Counted from the stretch's first letter, positions 9,414 to 18,973 are shown. The stretch is 64,000 bases of DNA from JAVVHH01 sp964235765 (GCA_964235765.1 CAXSDH010000001.1:136696-200695), one strand, 5' to 3'. Notes: generated by a model from the letters alone, not told the origin. Program-made: numbers and translations.

Positions 9414-10189
9414 GTCCGGATCTCCTGAAATGCGGGCGCAAGGGGGCGCGGGGGCAGCACCGCGGCCAGCAGCGCGCGGGTGTAGTCATGGGCAGGGGTG
9501 CTCAGCACGGTGGCGGCCGGGCCTTGTTCGACCAATCGCCCGTCCCGCATGACCGCCACCCGGTCGCAGAGCAGGCGCACCACCGCGAGGTTGTGCGACA
9601 CGAACAGGTAGGCCAACCCGTGCCGGGCGCGCAGGCCCGCCAGCAGCTCGATGATCTGTGCCTGGACCGAGACGTCGAGCGCCGAGGTCGGCTCGTCCAG
9701 CAGCAACGCCCGCGGACCCGGCGCGAGCGCGCGGGCAATGCAGACACGCTGTTTCTGGCCGCCCGACAACTCGTGCGGGTAGCGCCACAGGAACTCGGCG
9801 CCGAGGCCCACGTCGTCCAGCAGCGCCGCCACCCGCTCGCGCAATGCGGCGCGGGAGAGGCCGCCCATCAGCCGCAGCGGTTCAGCGACCGAGACGAACA
9901 CGCTGCTGCGCGGGTCCAGCGCCGCATGCGGGTTCTGGAACACCACCTGCACCGCCCGGCGCAGGGCGTGGGCGCTGCCCTGGGTGATGTCCACGCCATC
10001 GAGCAGGATGCTTCCGCTGGCCACCGGCAACAGGCGCAGCAGCAGGCGCAGCACCGTGGTTTTGCCGGACCCGGACTCGCCGACCAGCCCGAGCGCCTCG
10101 CCCGGGCGCAGCGCCAGGCTGACCTCGTCCACCGCGCGCTTGGCCTGAAACCGGCACACCAGATCGCGGGCTTCGAGCAGCGGGGTCAT
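9410..10189 (-). CDS. oligopeptide/dipeptide-type ABC transporter ATP-binding protein (second ATPase)
   Basis: A 259-residue ABC ATPase of the DppF/OppF type. Walker A is 'GESGSGKT' (37-44), followed by signature 'LSGGQKQR' and Walker B 'LLLDEPTSALD'. The start chosen is the ATG at 10189 because it overlaps the upstream stop as ATGA and gives the normal family N-terminus; a longer open frame exists upstream but is antisense-like and overlaps the other ATPase. The gene ends in another ATGA overlap with hyu. It would pair with the ATPase at 10186 to energise the two permeases. Confidence 0.88.
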   Translation of the reverse strand: MTPLLEARDLVCRFQAKRAVDEVSLALRPGEALGLVGESGSGKTTVLRLLLRLLPVASGSILLDGVDITQGSAHALRRAVQVVFQNPHAALDPRSSVFVSVAEPLRLMGGLSRAALRERVAALLDDVGLGAEFLWRYPHELSGGQKQRVCIARALAPGPRALLLDEPTSALDVSVQAQIIELLAGLRARHGLAYLFVSHNLAVVRLLCDRVAVMRDGRLVEQGPAATVLSTPAHDYTRALLAAVLPPRPLAPAFQEIRT

Positions 10190-11145
10190 GCGGCCACCGC
10201 GTGGCAGGCGGTGCGGTGCGCGCCGCCCTCCAGACGCGGCGTCTGCTCGCGGCAGATCGGCATGGCGAGGGGGCAGCGCGGATGGAAGCGGCAGCCCACC
10301 GGCGGCGCGCGGAGCGAGGGTATGCCGCCCGGGATACCCCGGGGCATATGCTCCGGCCGGGCAAGGTCGGGCACGGCGGCCAGCAGGCCGCGCGTGTAGG
10401 GGTGGCGGGGCGCGCCCAGCAGGGAAGCGGCCGGCGCATCCTCCACGACGGCGCCCGCATACATGACCACGACCCGGCGGCACATGGCGCCGATCACGCC
10501 CAGGTCGTGGCTGATCAGCAGCAGCGTCAGGCCGAGCCGCGCCACCAGGTCGGCGATCACGGCGAGCACCTGGCCCTGCACCGTCACGTCCAGCGCCGTC
10601 GTCGGCTCGTCGGCCAGCAGCAGGCGCGGGTTGGCGGCCAGGGCGAGCGCGATCAACACGCGCTGGCGCATGCCGCCGGAGAGCTCGTGCGGGTAGCGTG
10701 CAAGGAGTGCCGCGTCGGGCAGCCGCACCGCCTCCAGCAGTTCGAGGCTGCGGGCGCGGATGGCGGCCCGGCCGCGCAGGCCGTGGGCGCGCAGCACCTC
10801 TGCCATCTGGCGGCCAATGGTGAACACCGGGTTCAGGTAGGTCGCCGGGTCCTGGAACACCATGCCGATCCCGGCCCCGCGCAGGGCGCGCAGCGCGGCC
10901 GGCCGCATGGCGAGCACGTCGTCGCCGGCAAAGCGGATGCCGCCGCTGACCACCTGCGCCGCGGGGTCGAGGCGCAGGATGCTGCGGGCCAGCACGGACT
11001 TGCCGCAGCCGGTCTCGCCGACGATGCCGACCGAGTCGCCCTCGGCCACCGCGAGGTCGATCCCGTTCAACACCTGCACGGCGCCGTCGTAGCCGGAGAA
11101 GGCCAGGCGGAGATCGTGGATTTCGAGCAGGGCCGGCCGGGTCAT
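10186..11145 (-). CDS. oligopeptide/dipeptide-type ABC transporter ATP-binding protein (first ATPase)
   Basis: A 319-residue DppD/OppD-type ATPase. Walker A is 'GETGCGKS' (43-50), with signature 'LSGGMRQR' and Walker B 'LLADEPTTALD'. The C-terminus carries the oligopeptide-transporter extension, rich in Gly/Pro and ending in a short Cys-containing 'CRFHPRCPLAMPIC' segment that in relatives can bind an Fe-S cluster. Both ends are ATGA overlaps with neighbouring transporter genes, so translation of the whole importer is coupled. Confidence 0.88.
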   Translation of the reverse strand: MTRPALLEIHDLRLAFSGYDGAVQVLNGIDLAVAEGDSVGIVGETGCGKSVLARSILRLDPAAQVVSGGIRFAGDDVLAMRPAALRALRGAGIGMVFQDPATYLNPVFTIGRQMAEVLRAHGLRGRAAIRARSLELLEAVRLPDAALLARYPHELSGGMRQRVLIALALAANPRLLLADEPTTALDVTVQGQVLAVIADLVARLGLTLLLISHDLGVIGAMCRRVVVMYAGAVVEDAPAASLLGAPRHPYTRGLLAAVPDLARPEHMPRGIPGGIPSLRAPPVGCRFHPRCPLAMPICREQTPRLEGGAHRTACHAVAA

Positions 11146-12041
11146 CCGCGCTCGCTACGGGGGTCGAGCATGTCGCGCAGGCCGTCGCCGAACAGGTTGA
11201 AGCCGAGCACGGTGAGGAAGATGAACAGGCCGGGAAAGAAGCTGTACCACCACCAATCCGGCATGTAGCTGCGCGCCACCGAGATCATCGCACCCCATTC
11301 CGGCGCGGGCGGCTTGGCGCCGAGGCCGATGAAGCCGAGCGAGGCCACGGCCAGGATCGCCAGCCCCATGTCCATGCTGGCCTTGACGATCAGCGGCGAG
11401 ATGCAATTGGGCAGGATGTGGCGCAGCAGCACCCAGGCGTGCCCGGCCCCCATGGTGCGCGAGGCCTCCACATAGGGCTCGTGCCGCAGGGTGAGCGCCT
11501 TGGCTTCGATCAGCCGCACGTAGCCGGGCCACCATACCAGCGACAGCGCCAGCACCCCGTGCATCACGCCCGCGCCCAGGGCGGAGACGATGGCCAGCGC
11601 CAGCACCAGGCCGGGGACGGCGAGGAACACGTCGGTGGTCCGCATGATCACCCGGCGCGGCACGCCGCCCAGGTAACCGGCGGCGATGCCCAGCGGCACG
11701 CCGATCAGGCTGGCGACGCCGGTGATCACCAGCCCTACCCAGAGGCTCGTGCGGGCGCCCAGCACGACGCGGGAGAGGATGTCGTCGCCCATCTCGTCGG
11801 TGCCGAACCAGTGCTGGGCCGAAGGTGGCCGTAGCCGTTGCGCCAGGTGGGTGGCGCCCGCCGCATCCTCCGGGAAAGGCACGATCCAGGGGCCGAGTGC
11901 CGCCAGCAGCAGGAACGCCGCCACCAGCGCGAGCCCGAGCAAGGCGGAGGCGCTGCCGGAAAAGGTCCAGGCCACGAAGCGCAGGCGGCGCAGGGCGGCA
12001 GCCCGGCGGGGCCGAAGGTGAACTGGCATGGCGAGGCTCAT
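11142..12041 (-). CDS. peptide-type ABC transporter permease, DppC-like
   Basis: A 299-residue inner-membrane permease with an N-terminal OppC-type TM segment and the binding-protein-dependent transport domain. It has the 'HWFGTDEMGDDILSRV' signature typical of the DppC/OppC family and the EAA-like coupling loop 'EASRTMGAGHAWVLLRHIL'. The start chosen is the ATG at 12041, which overlaps the stop of the DppB-like gene (ATGA). It forms the heterodimeric channel with the product of 12038-13045. Confidence 0.88.
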   Translation of the reverse strand: MSLAMPVHLRPRRAAALRRLRFVAWTFSGSASALLGLALVAAFLLLAALGPWIVPFPEDAAGATHLAQRLRPPSAQHWFGTDEMGDDILSRVVLGARTSLWVGLVITGVASLIGVPLGIAAGYLGGVPRRVIMRTTDVFLAVPGLVLALAIVSALGAGVMHGVLALSLVWWPGYVRLIEAKALTLRHEPYVEASRTMGAGHAWVLLRHILPNCISPLIVKASMDMGLAILAVASLGFIGLGAKPPAPEWGAMISVARSYMPDWWWYSFFPGLFIFLTVLGFNLFGDGLRDMLDPRSERG

Positions 12042-13045
12042 GCCGAGCGGGTCCGCGGGTCCAGCCAGCCATAGGCAAGGTCGATCAGCAGGTTGGACAG
12101 CATGAACGTCACGCCGATGGCCAGCGTCACGCCCATCACCGGCTTGAAGTCCGATGCGATGGCCGAGGACACGGCGTAGAGCCCGATGCCGGGCCAATCG
12201 AACACCGTCTCCACCAGGAAGGAACTGCCGAGCGTCCAGCCGAGGCGGAGGCCGATCATGGCCAGCGTCGGCAGCATCGCGTTCTTCAGCGCAAGCCAGC
12301 CGACGACCCGCCATGCGGACACGCCGTGCGCGCGGGCAGCGGTGACGTAATCGGCGCCCATGACCTCGATCATCTCGGCCCGGGCGACCCGCACGATGGC
12401 GGCGAGCGACGGCAGCGCCAGCACCAGCGCCGGCAGCAGCGCGTAACGCAGCGCCTCGGCGAACACCCGCAGTTCCCCCGCGAGCAGCGCATCGAGCAGG
12501 ATCATGCCGGTATACGGATACGGCGGCGCGGTGGAGACGGAGAGCTGCCCGCTGGTCGGCAGCCATTCGAGCCACACGCCGAACACCAGTTGCAGCAGCA
12601 GCGCGACCCAGAAGGCCGGCAGGGCCACGCCCGAGACGGCGAGGACGCGGATGACGTGGTCGATGGGCCGGTTGCGGCGCACGGCCGCCAGCATGCCGAG
12701 CGGCACGCCGAGCAGGACGGAGAAGCCCATGGACAGCAGCACGAGTTCCAGCGTGGCCGGCAGATAACGCCCGAGGTCGGCCGCCACGGTGTTGCCGGTC
12801 TGTATGGCCCGGCCGAGATCGCCGCGCAGCAGGTCGGAAACGTAGCGCGCGAACTGCTCGGGCAGCGGGCGGTCGAGGCCGTATTCGCGGCGCACCGTCT
12901 CGACCATGTCGCGGGTGGCGTCGGGGCCGGCGGCGAGCGCGGCCGGGTCGGAGGGGGCGACGTTGGCGACGAGGAAGGTGATCACGACCAGCCCGCCCAG
13001 CATCAGGCCGAGCAGGGCCACGCGCCCCGCCAGGTAGCGGAGCAT
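12038..13045 (-). CDS. peptide-type ABC transporter permease, DppB-like
   Basis: A 335-residue permease with the N-terminal 'MLRYLAGRVALL' TM segment and 'YGLDRPLPEQFARYV' region characteristic of DppB/OppB. About six TM helices follow, and a coupling loop 'AARAHGVSAWRVVGWLAL'. It is the first of four coupled transport cistrons and lies 34 bp downstream of the family-5 binding protein gene, so it is very likely in the same transcript. Family members import di- or oligopeptides, but many relatives take nickel, opines or other amides. Confidence 0.88.
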   Translation of the reverse strand: MLRYLAGRVALLGLMLGGLVVITFLVANVAPSDPAALAAGPDATRDMVETVRREYGLDRPLPEQFARYVSDLLRGDLGRAIQTGNTVAADLGRYLPATLELVLLSMGFSVLLGVPLGMLAAVRRNRPIDHVIRVLAVSGVALPAFWVALLLQLVFGVWLEWLPTSGQLSVSTAPPYPYTGMILLDALLAGELRVFAEALRYALLPALVLALPSLAAIVRVARAEMIEVMGADYVTAARAHGVSAWRVVGWLALKNAMLPTLAMIGLRLGWTLGSSFLVETVFDWPGIGLYAVSSAIASDFKPVMGVTLAIGVTFMLSNLLIDLAYGWLDPRTRSA

Positions 13046-13079
13046 CAGGCCCGGCGCTGCATCACGCGGGGATTCTGCA

Positions 13080-14651
13080 TCAGGCGGGGATGGCGTGGAC
13101 GGCGTAGAGATCCACCTCCCCGGTCAGCCGCACCGGGCAGTACTCGAAGCCTCTCACGTATTGCCGCATTGCCCATTTGCGGTTCTCCATCATGCCGAAG
13201 ATGCAGGGTTGCAGATCGACGATGCGCTGCTGGATGGCGGCATACATCGCCAGGCGCCGGGGCTGCTCGATCTCCGAGCGCGCCTTGGCCACCATGTCGT
13301 CGAGCTGGGCGTCGTGCAGTTGGTGCATCGCCCAGAATTGCCCGGCCGCGGTGGAGGCGTATTGCGCGGCCAGCACGTCCGGGTCGGGGCTGACCGGCGT
13401 GACATACACCGCCACCAGGTCCGACGCGGTCTCGGGCTTGGCGCCGCGCGCGATGAGGGTCGGCCAGGGCTGGGCGATGATGTTGATCTTGATGCCGAGC
13501 GGCTGCAGCGCCTCCAGCAGGGCCAGGCCGATGCGGCGTTCCACTTCCAGCCCGGCGACGTAGGTGTAGTCCAACTCGATGCCGCCCTTGGCCCACGGCG
13601 TTCTGGCGAGGTAATCGCGGGCGCGCCCGAGGTCGCGGCACGGCATGTCGGGGATCGCGACGTGGCCGGTCATCGCGTTCGGGAACGGGCTGTCCAGCAG
13701 CCGGGCGGCGCCGTTCTCGATCTGCAACAGCGCCTCGTAATCGAAGGCGTAGGCCAGCGCCTTGCGGAAGTTGAGGTCCGCGGTCGGCCCTTTCTGCGTG
13801 TTCATCTGGATGGTGAACGGCGTCATCCCGATGTCGTCGGTCACCACGATGCCCGGCAGCTTGGCCAATTGATCGTAATCGTCGGGCGTCATATCGGCGA
13901 CCATGTCCACCTCGCCCCGTTGCAGCGCGGCCTTGCGGGGGGCGGGCTCGCGGATCACCCGGTAGATCACCCCGGCGGGCCGGTTGGCCTCGGCCATCGG
14001 CCAGCCTTTCCAGTAATCCGGCGCCGCATCGAGCGCCATCACCGCCTGGCCGTCCCAGCGCTTGATGCGGAACGGGCCGGACCCCGCGTCGCCATCGGTC
14101 AGGAACTTCTGGCCGTAATCATCCTGCCCGGCAATCTGCTTGGGGTTGACGATGAACCAGAGCGGGATGAACGAGAGGAAGGCGCCGTAGGGGGCGTTCA
14201 GCTTGATGCGCACGGTGCGCGGGTCCACGGCCTCGATCCCCGCAGGGTCGAGCTGGGCCTTGAGCATCCAGGCGACGCCCTTGTTCAATTTCAGCGCGCG
14301 CTCGTAGGAGAACCGCACCGCTTCGGCGTCCACCGGGTCGCCGTTGTGGAAACGGGCGTTGCCGACCAGGTGGAACGTCCAAACCAGGCCGTCGGCGCTG
14401 GTGTCCCAGCTCTCGGCGAGCCAGGGCACGATGCGGGCGGGGTTGCCGTCGTATTTGGCGAGCGCGTCGTACACGCCCTGCTGCATCATGCGCGTGGACC
14501 AGTCGTAACGGACATGGGGGTCCAGCACCGGCACGGCCTGCCCGCCGGAAAACACGAGCATGCGCCGCTCCCCGACGCGCTCGAAGGCCTGGGCAGCGGC
14601 AGGCAGGCTGGCCGCGGCGGCGGCGCTGGCGAGAAAGTCGCGACGCTTCAC
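13080..14651 (-). CDS. extracellular solute-binding protein, family 5 (ABC importer), Tat-type signal
   Basis: A 523-residue periplasmic binding protein. The N-terminus is 'MKRRDFLASAAAAA', a twin-arginine signal with cleavage probably after 'AAAQA'. The SBP_bac_5 fold is shown by 'VPWLAESWDTSADGLVWTF', the 'FHNGDPVDAEAVRFSYERA' region and the 'GSGPFRIKRW' motif. It heads the minus-strand transport operon and would deliver substrate to the DppB/C-like permeases. The 162 bp between it and the divergent GMC gene must hold both promoters. The ligand is unknown; its operon partner suggests a cyclic amide or short peptide. Confidence 0.88.
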   Translation of the reverse strand: MKRRDFLASAAAAASLPAAAQAFERVGERRMLVFSGGQAVPVLDPHVRYDWSTRMMQQGVYDALAKYDGNPARIVPWLAESWDTSADGLVWTFHLVGNARFHNGDPVDAEAVRFSYERALKLNKGVAWMLKAQLDPAGIEAVDPRTVRIKLNAPYGAFLSFIPLWFIVNPKQIAGQDDYGQKFLTDGDAGSGPFRIKRWDGQAVMALDAAPDYWKGWPMAEANRPAGVIYRVIREPAPRKAALQRGEVDMVADMTPDDYDQLAKLPGIVVTDDIGMTPFTIQMNTQKGPTADLNFRKALAYAFDYEALLQIENGAARLLDSPFPNAMTGHVAIPDMPCRDLGRARDYLARTPWAKGGIELDYTYVAGLEVERRIGLALLEALQPLGIKINIIAQPWPTLIARGAKPETASDLVAVYVTPVSPDPDVLAAQYASTAAGQFWAMHQLHDAQLDDMVAKARSEIEQPRRLAMYAAIQQRIVDLQPCIFGMMENRKWAMRQYVRGFEYCPVRLTGEVDLYAVHAIPA

Positions 14652-14813
14652 GGGAGGATCCTCTCATACTGCATGTGCGAACAGCGTAGCGGCAACGGCG
14701 AGGGGAAAGCTACAGCGCGGGCGGGGTCATCGGGCGGGAGATGCATGCCGAGCCTCTTGCACGCGCGGCCCCGCCGCTGCAACCCTCGCCGCGACCCAGG
14801 AAGGCGCGCGACG

Positions 14814-16397
14814 ATGCAGGCCGAGTACGAGTACATCATCGTGGGCGGCGGCTCGGCGGGCGCCGTGCTTGCCGCGCGGCTCAGCGAGGACAAGGCCACC
14901 CGCGTGCTGTTGCTGGAGGCCGGGCAGGATTTCCGCTCGGCCGACACGCCGGAGCACATCAGCATCCCCAACCCGATGCGGGCGATCGGCGATGACGGGT
15001 TCCGCTGGCCGCAACTGATGGCAAGGCGGACGGCGCGGCAGGAGCCGCGGCTGCTGTGGCGCGGCCGCGCCATGGGCGGCAGCTCCACCATCAACGGCCA
15101 GATCGCGATCCGCGGCATCCCAGACGATTTCAGGCGCTGGGAAGCGGCGGGCTGCGCCGGCTGGGGCTGGGCCGGCATGCTGCCCTACTTCCGCAAGCTC
15201 GAAACCGACATGAACTTCGGCGACGCTCCCTACCACGGCGACCGCGGCCCGATCCCGGTGTATCGCGCGCCGCCCGAGGCATGGGGCAGCGTGGACCGGG
15301 CCTTGCGCGACGCGGCGCTGGGCCTCGGCTACGGCTGGTGCGAGGACCACAACGCGCCCGAGGGCACCGGCGCCTCGCCGTTTGCGATCAACAGCGTGAA
15401 CGGCCGCCGGGTCTCGACCAATGACGGCTACCTCGAGCCGGCCCGCGGGCGGGGCAACCTGCATATCGTCGGCGACGCCTTGGTGGAGGCGGTGCAACTG
15501 GAGGGCAACCGCCCCCATGCCTCGGGCGTGCGCGTGCGGGCCGGCGGCCAGGTGCATGCGCCGCGGGCTACGCGGGAGGTGATCCTGTGCGCCGGCGCCA
15601 TCCACTCCCCGGCCTTGTTGCAGCGCTCCGGCATCGGCCCGGCGGCGCTGCTGCACGGGCTGGGCATCGCCGTGCGGGCCGATCGCCCGGTCGGGGAGAA
15701 CCTGCTGGACCATCCCATCATCGGCGCGCTGCTGCACCTGCGGCCCGAGGCGCGGGTGCATACCCTCATGCACCGCCACACGAATTGCTGCCTGCGCTAC
15801 GGCTCCGGACTGGGCGGCGCGGGCGAGAACGACATGATCATGATCGCCGGCAACCTGGCCGGGGCGCTGCTGAGCCAGTCGGGGCCGGATGCCGCGCGCG
15901 GGCGGCTGGCCGTGTCGGTCTACCAAGCCTTCAGCCAGGGGCACGTGCGCATTGCCACCCCCGATCCGGCCATCGACCCGGCGGTCGAGGAGCGCATGCT
16001 GTCCGACGAGCGCGACCTGGTACGGCTGCGCGACGGGGTGCGCCGCCTGCGCGAGATTTGCCTGCATCGCGGCGTGCAGGACGTGGCGGAGCGGGTGGAA
16101 TATGGCGTGTCCGGCCGCTCGATGACGGAGGCGCTGGACGACGCGGCGCTCGACGAATGGCTGTTCGCCGAATGCTCCGACGCGCAGCATGCGAGCGGCA
16201 CCTGCCGGATGGGGGCGGCCGACGACCCGCGCGCCGTGGTGGACCCGCAGTGCCGGGTGATCGGCTGCACCGGGCTGCTTGTGGTCGACGCGTCGATCAT
16301 GCCGGAGGTGCCGCGCGCCAACACGCATCTGACCACGGTCGCCGTCGCCGAGCGGATGGCGGACGTGCTACGTGGCCGGACCGGAGCGCTTGCATGA
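14814..16397 (+). CDS. GMC family FAD-dependent oxidoreductase (choline dehydrogenase-like)
   Basis: A 527-residue flavoprotein. The Rossmann motif 'GGGSAGAVLAARL' begins at residue 11, and 'GRAMGGSSTING' is the GMC signature 1 region. The catalytic pair appears as His459 in 'HASGTCRMG' and His505 in 'NTHLTT'. The family oxidises primary or secondary alcohols, or polyols, to aldehydes and ketones. The start is the ATG at 14814, since the frame upstream of it is antisense to the binding-protein gene. It is divergent from the transport operon and only 49 bp upstream of a second binding protein, which implies work on the same imported compound or its product. Confidence 0.88.
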   Translation: MQAEYEYIIVGGGSAGAVLAARLSEDKATRVLLLEAGQDFRSADTPEHISIPNPMRAIGDDGFRWPQLMARRTARQEPRLLWRGRAMGGSSTINGQIAIRGIPDDFRRWEAAGCAGWGWAGMLPYFRKLETDMNFGDAPYHGDRGPIPVYRAPPEAWGSVDRALRDAALGLGYGWCEDHNAPEGTGASPFAINSVNGRRVSTNDGYLEPARGRGNLHIVGDALVEAVQLEGNRPHASGVRVRAGGQVHAPRATREVILCAGAIHSPALLQRSGIGPAALLHGLGIAVRADRPVGENLLDHPIIGALLHLRPEARVHTLMHRHTNCCLRYGSGLGGAGENDMIMIAGNLAGALLSQSGPDAARGRLAVSVYQAFSQGHVRIATPDPAIDPAVEERMLSDERDLVRLRDGVRRLREICLHRGVQDVAERVEYGVSGRSMTEALDDAALDEWLFAECSDAQHASGTCRMGAADDPRAVVDPQCRVIGCTGLLVVDASIMPEVPRANTHLTTVAVAERMADVLRGRTGALA

Positions 16398-16446
16398 CGG
16401 GGCGGCGCTCCGCTCTAGTGGCGGCGGCGAATAGCGGAGCACAGGA

Positions 16447-18018
16447 ATGAGGCGTCGAAGCGTGTTGGCCGGGCTGGGAGGCGTGATGCTGCCCAACCTG
16501 GTGCGGGCGGCGCCCACCACGCTGCGCTTCGTGCCGCAGATCGACCTGGCGTTCCTCGACCCGCACTGGACGACCGCGAGCGTCACCCGCAACCACGGGC
16601 ACATGGTGTTCGACACCCTGTTCGGCTGCGACACCGCTTATCGCGCCTCGCCGCAGATGCTGGAGGGGTTCGCGACCGAGCCGGACGGCCTGCAATGGCG
16701 CCTGGTGCTGCGGCCCGGCCTCATGTGGCACGATGGCGAACGCGTGCTGGCGCGGGATTGCGTGGCCAGCATCCGGCGCTGGGCCAAGCGGGACGCGTTC
16801 GGCGGCACCCTGATGCGGGCGACCGCCGAGCTGTCCGCGCCCGACGACCGCACGATCCTGTTCCGCCTGCACAAGCCGTTCCCGCTGCTGCCGGACGCGC
16901 TCGCCAAGCCCGCCGCCTACATGCCGGCGATGATGCCGGAGCGGCTGGCGCTGACCGACCCGGCCACGCAGGTAGCCGAAATGGTCGGCAGCGGCCCCTT
17001 CCGTTACGTAAGCGGCGAGCGGGTGCAAGGGTCGCGCAACGTCTATGCGCGCTTCGACGGTTACCGGCCGCGCGAGGGCGGGTCGGCCGATTGGTTCTCC
17101 GGCCCCAAGGTGGTCCACTACGACCGGGTGGAGTGGACCACGATGCCCGACGGGGCCACGGCGGCGGCGGCGTTGCAGGCGGGCGAGCAGGATTGGTGGG
17201 AGCAGGCGACGCCGGACCTGCTGCCTCTGCTGCGCCGGGCCAAGGGGGTTCGCGTGGAGACGCTCGATCCTTCGGGCACCATCGGCATGATGCGGCCGAA
17301 CCACTTGCAGGCGCCGTTCGACAACCCAGCCGTCCGACGCGCCCTGCTGCACGCCATCGATCAGCCCAGCATGATGCAGGCGGTGGTGGGCAGCGACCCC
17401 GGCCTCTCCACGACGCCGGTGGGCGTGTTCATGCCAGGGAGCCCGATGGCCAGCGACGCCGGGCTGAGCCTGATCGGCGACCGGCGGGGCGACCTGCCCG
17501 CCGCCGCAGCCGCGCTGAAGGCGGCCGGCTATGCTGGGGAGCCGGTGGAACTGCTGGTGCCCACCGATTACCTGCACATGCAACTGATGGGCGAGGTGTT
17601 CGCCGACACCATGCGCCGCGCCGGCATGACGGTGAACTACGTCGCCACCGACTGGGCGACGATGTTGCAGCGGCGCACCAACAAGGGGCCGGTCGGCCGC
17701 GGCGGCTGGAGCGGCTTCATCACGTCCTGGACCGGCAGCGATTGGCTGAACCCGGCAACCCACATCTCGCTCCGCGGCAACGGCGAGGCGGGCTACCCCG
17801 GCTGGTCCACCAGCCCCCGCACCGAGGCGCTGATCCAGGCCTGGTACGACGCGCCGGACCTGCCGGCCCGGCAGGCGATCTGCCGCGACATCCAGGCCCA
17901 GTGCGTGGAGGACGTGCCGTTCTTTCCCCTCGGCCAGTTCGCCCAAACCACCGTGCATCGGGGAATCACGGGCGTGCTGAAGGGTTTCCCGACCTTTTGG
18001 AACGTCCGCCCCGCCTAG
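16447..18018 (+). CDS. extracellular solute-binding protein, family 5 (second copy in cluster)
   Basis: A 523-residue periplasmic binding protein. The signal 'MRRRSVLAGLGGVML' looks twin-arginine-like, with cleavage near 'VRAAP'. Family-5 features are present ('MVFDTLFGCD', 'GLQWRLVLRPGLMWHDGE', 'GSGPFRYVSGERV'). It differs strongly in sequence from the binding protein at 13080-14651, so it is not a recent duplicate. No permease or ATPase genes lie with it, so it probably feeds the importer encoded at 9410-13045 or a remote one. It is convergent with the PPK2 gene, 16 bp away. Confidence 0.87.
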   Translation: MRRRSVLAGLGGVMLPNLVRAAPTTLRFVPQIDLAFLDPHWTTASVTRNHGHMVFDTLFGCDTAYRASPQMLEGFATEPDGLQWRLVLRPGLMWHDGERVLARDCVASIRRWAKRDAFGGTLMRATAELSAPDDRTILFRLHKPFPLLPDALAKPAAYMPAMMPERLALTDPATQVAEMVGSGPFRYVSGERVQGSRNVYARFDGYRPREGGSADWFSGPKVVHYDRVEWTTMPDGATAAAALQAGEQDWWEQATPDLLPLLRRAKGVRVETLDPSGTIGMMRPNHLQAPFDNPAVRRALLHAIDQPSMMQAVVGSDPGLSTTPVGVFMPGSPMASDAGLSLIGDRRGDLPAAAAALKAAGYAGEPVELLVPTDYLHMQLMGEVFADTMRRAGMTVNYVATDWATMLQRRTNKGPVGRGGWSGFITSWTGSDWLNPATHISLRGNGEAGYPGWSTSPRTEALIQAWYDAPDLPARQAICRDIQAQCVEDVPFFPLGQFAQTTVHRGITGVLKGFPTFWNVRPA

Positions 18019-18034
18019 GGAGACCCCCGCGCCC

Positions 18035-18949
18035 TCAGCCGTCCAGTAGCCGCAGGCGCGCCTCGGCGAACGCCGCTTCCTGTTCCGCGCTGGGCTGGAG
18101 CGGATTGAGGTCCAGTTCCTCCAGCGCGTCGTTGATCGCCGCCACGACCAGGACCCGGGCGGTGCCCTTGTCGTCGGACGGCACCACGAACCAGGGCGCA
18201 TCCTTGCTGGCAGTGGCCGCGATGGCGTGCTCGTAGGCTGCCATGTAAGCGCCCCACTCCACCCGGTCGGCCAGATCGCCGGCGCTGAACTTCCAGCGCT
18301 TGGCCGGGTCGTCCAGGCGGGCAAGCAGGCGCTTGCGCTGCTCCTCGGGGCTGATGTGCAGGAAGAACTTCAGCACTGGCGTGCCTTGGCGAACGATGTG
18401 CCGCTCGAAGTCCGCGATGCTCTCCAGCCGGTGCGCCCAGAATTGCTTGCCGCTCGCCAAGCCCGGCGGCAGGTGCTGCTGCGCCAGCAACTCCGGGCGC
18501 ACCCGCGTGACCAGCACCTCCTCGTAGTGCGAGCGGTTGAACAGGCCGATCATGCCGCGGCCCGGCAGGGCCTTGCTGACCCGCCAGAGGAAGTCGTGTG
18601 CCAACTCCTCGGGGCCCGGCGCCTTGAACGTCGTGACTGCCACCCCCTGCGGGTTCACGCCGGACATGACGTGCTTGATGGTGCCGTCCTTGCCGCCCGC
18701 GTCCATGGCCTGCAGCACGACCAGCAACGACCAGGTCGCGTGGGCGTAAAGCAGCTCCTGCTGCTTGGCGAGGCGCCGCACCCCGGCCTGCAGCGCGGCC
18801 TTGGCGGCTTGCGGGTCCGTCATGCCGGGCACGGCGCAATGCGTGGGGCACTCGCCGAGCTTGAAGCCTTTGCCGGACGTGACCCGGACTTGATCCAGCG
18901 CCTTGCGTAACTGCTTCCGGCTCGGTTCCTGGTCGGGTTCGTGCGTCAT
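18035..18949 (-). CDS. polyphosphate kinase 2 family protein (polyP:nucleotide phosphotransferase)
   Basis: A 304-residue PPK2 protein. The Walker A-like motif is 'AMDAGGKDG' (81-89), followed by the family lid region 'FNRSHYEEVLVTRVRPE' (from about 137) with 'ISPEEQRKRLLARLDDP' further on. PPK2 enzymes transfer phosphate between polyphosphate and NMP or NDP. Single-domain members of this length fall in class I, II or III, and class cannot be decided by eye. It is cytosolic and alone in its transcription unit. Exopolyphosphatase (55458) and pyrophosphatase (46174) are also in the window but far away. Confidence 0.9.
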   Translation of the reverse strand: MTHEPDQEPSRKQLRKALDQVRVTSGKGFKLGECPTHCAVPGMTDPQAAKAALQAGVRRLAKQQELLYAHATWSLLVVLQAMDAGGKDGTIKHVMSGVNPQGVAVTTFKAPGPEELAHDFLWRVSKALPGRGMIGLFNRSHYEEVLVTRVRPELLAQQHLPPGLASGKQFWAHRLESIADFERHIVRQGTPVLKFFLHISPEEQRKRLLARLDDPAKRWKFSAGDLADRVEWGAYMAAYEHAIAATASKDAPWFVVPSDDKGTARVLVVAAINDALEELDLNPLQPSAEQEAAFAEARLRLLDG

Positions 18950-18973
18950 GGCCCCAGGATATCGCCGGCCCGC

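Noticed and set aside
13095..14813. Very long plus-strand open frame in front of the GMC gene
   Set aside because: It is antisense to a clear family-5 binding protein gene and has no recognisable domains. The GMC protein starts at 14814.
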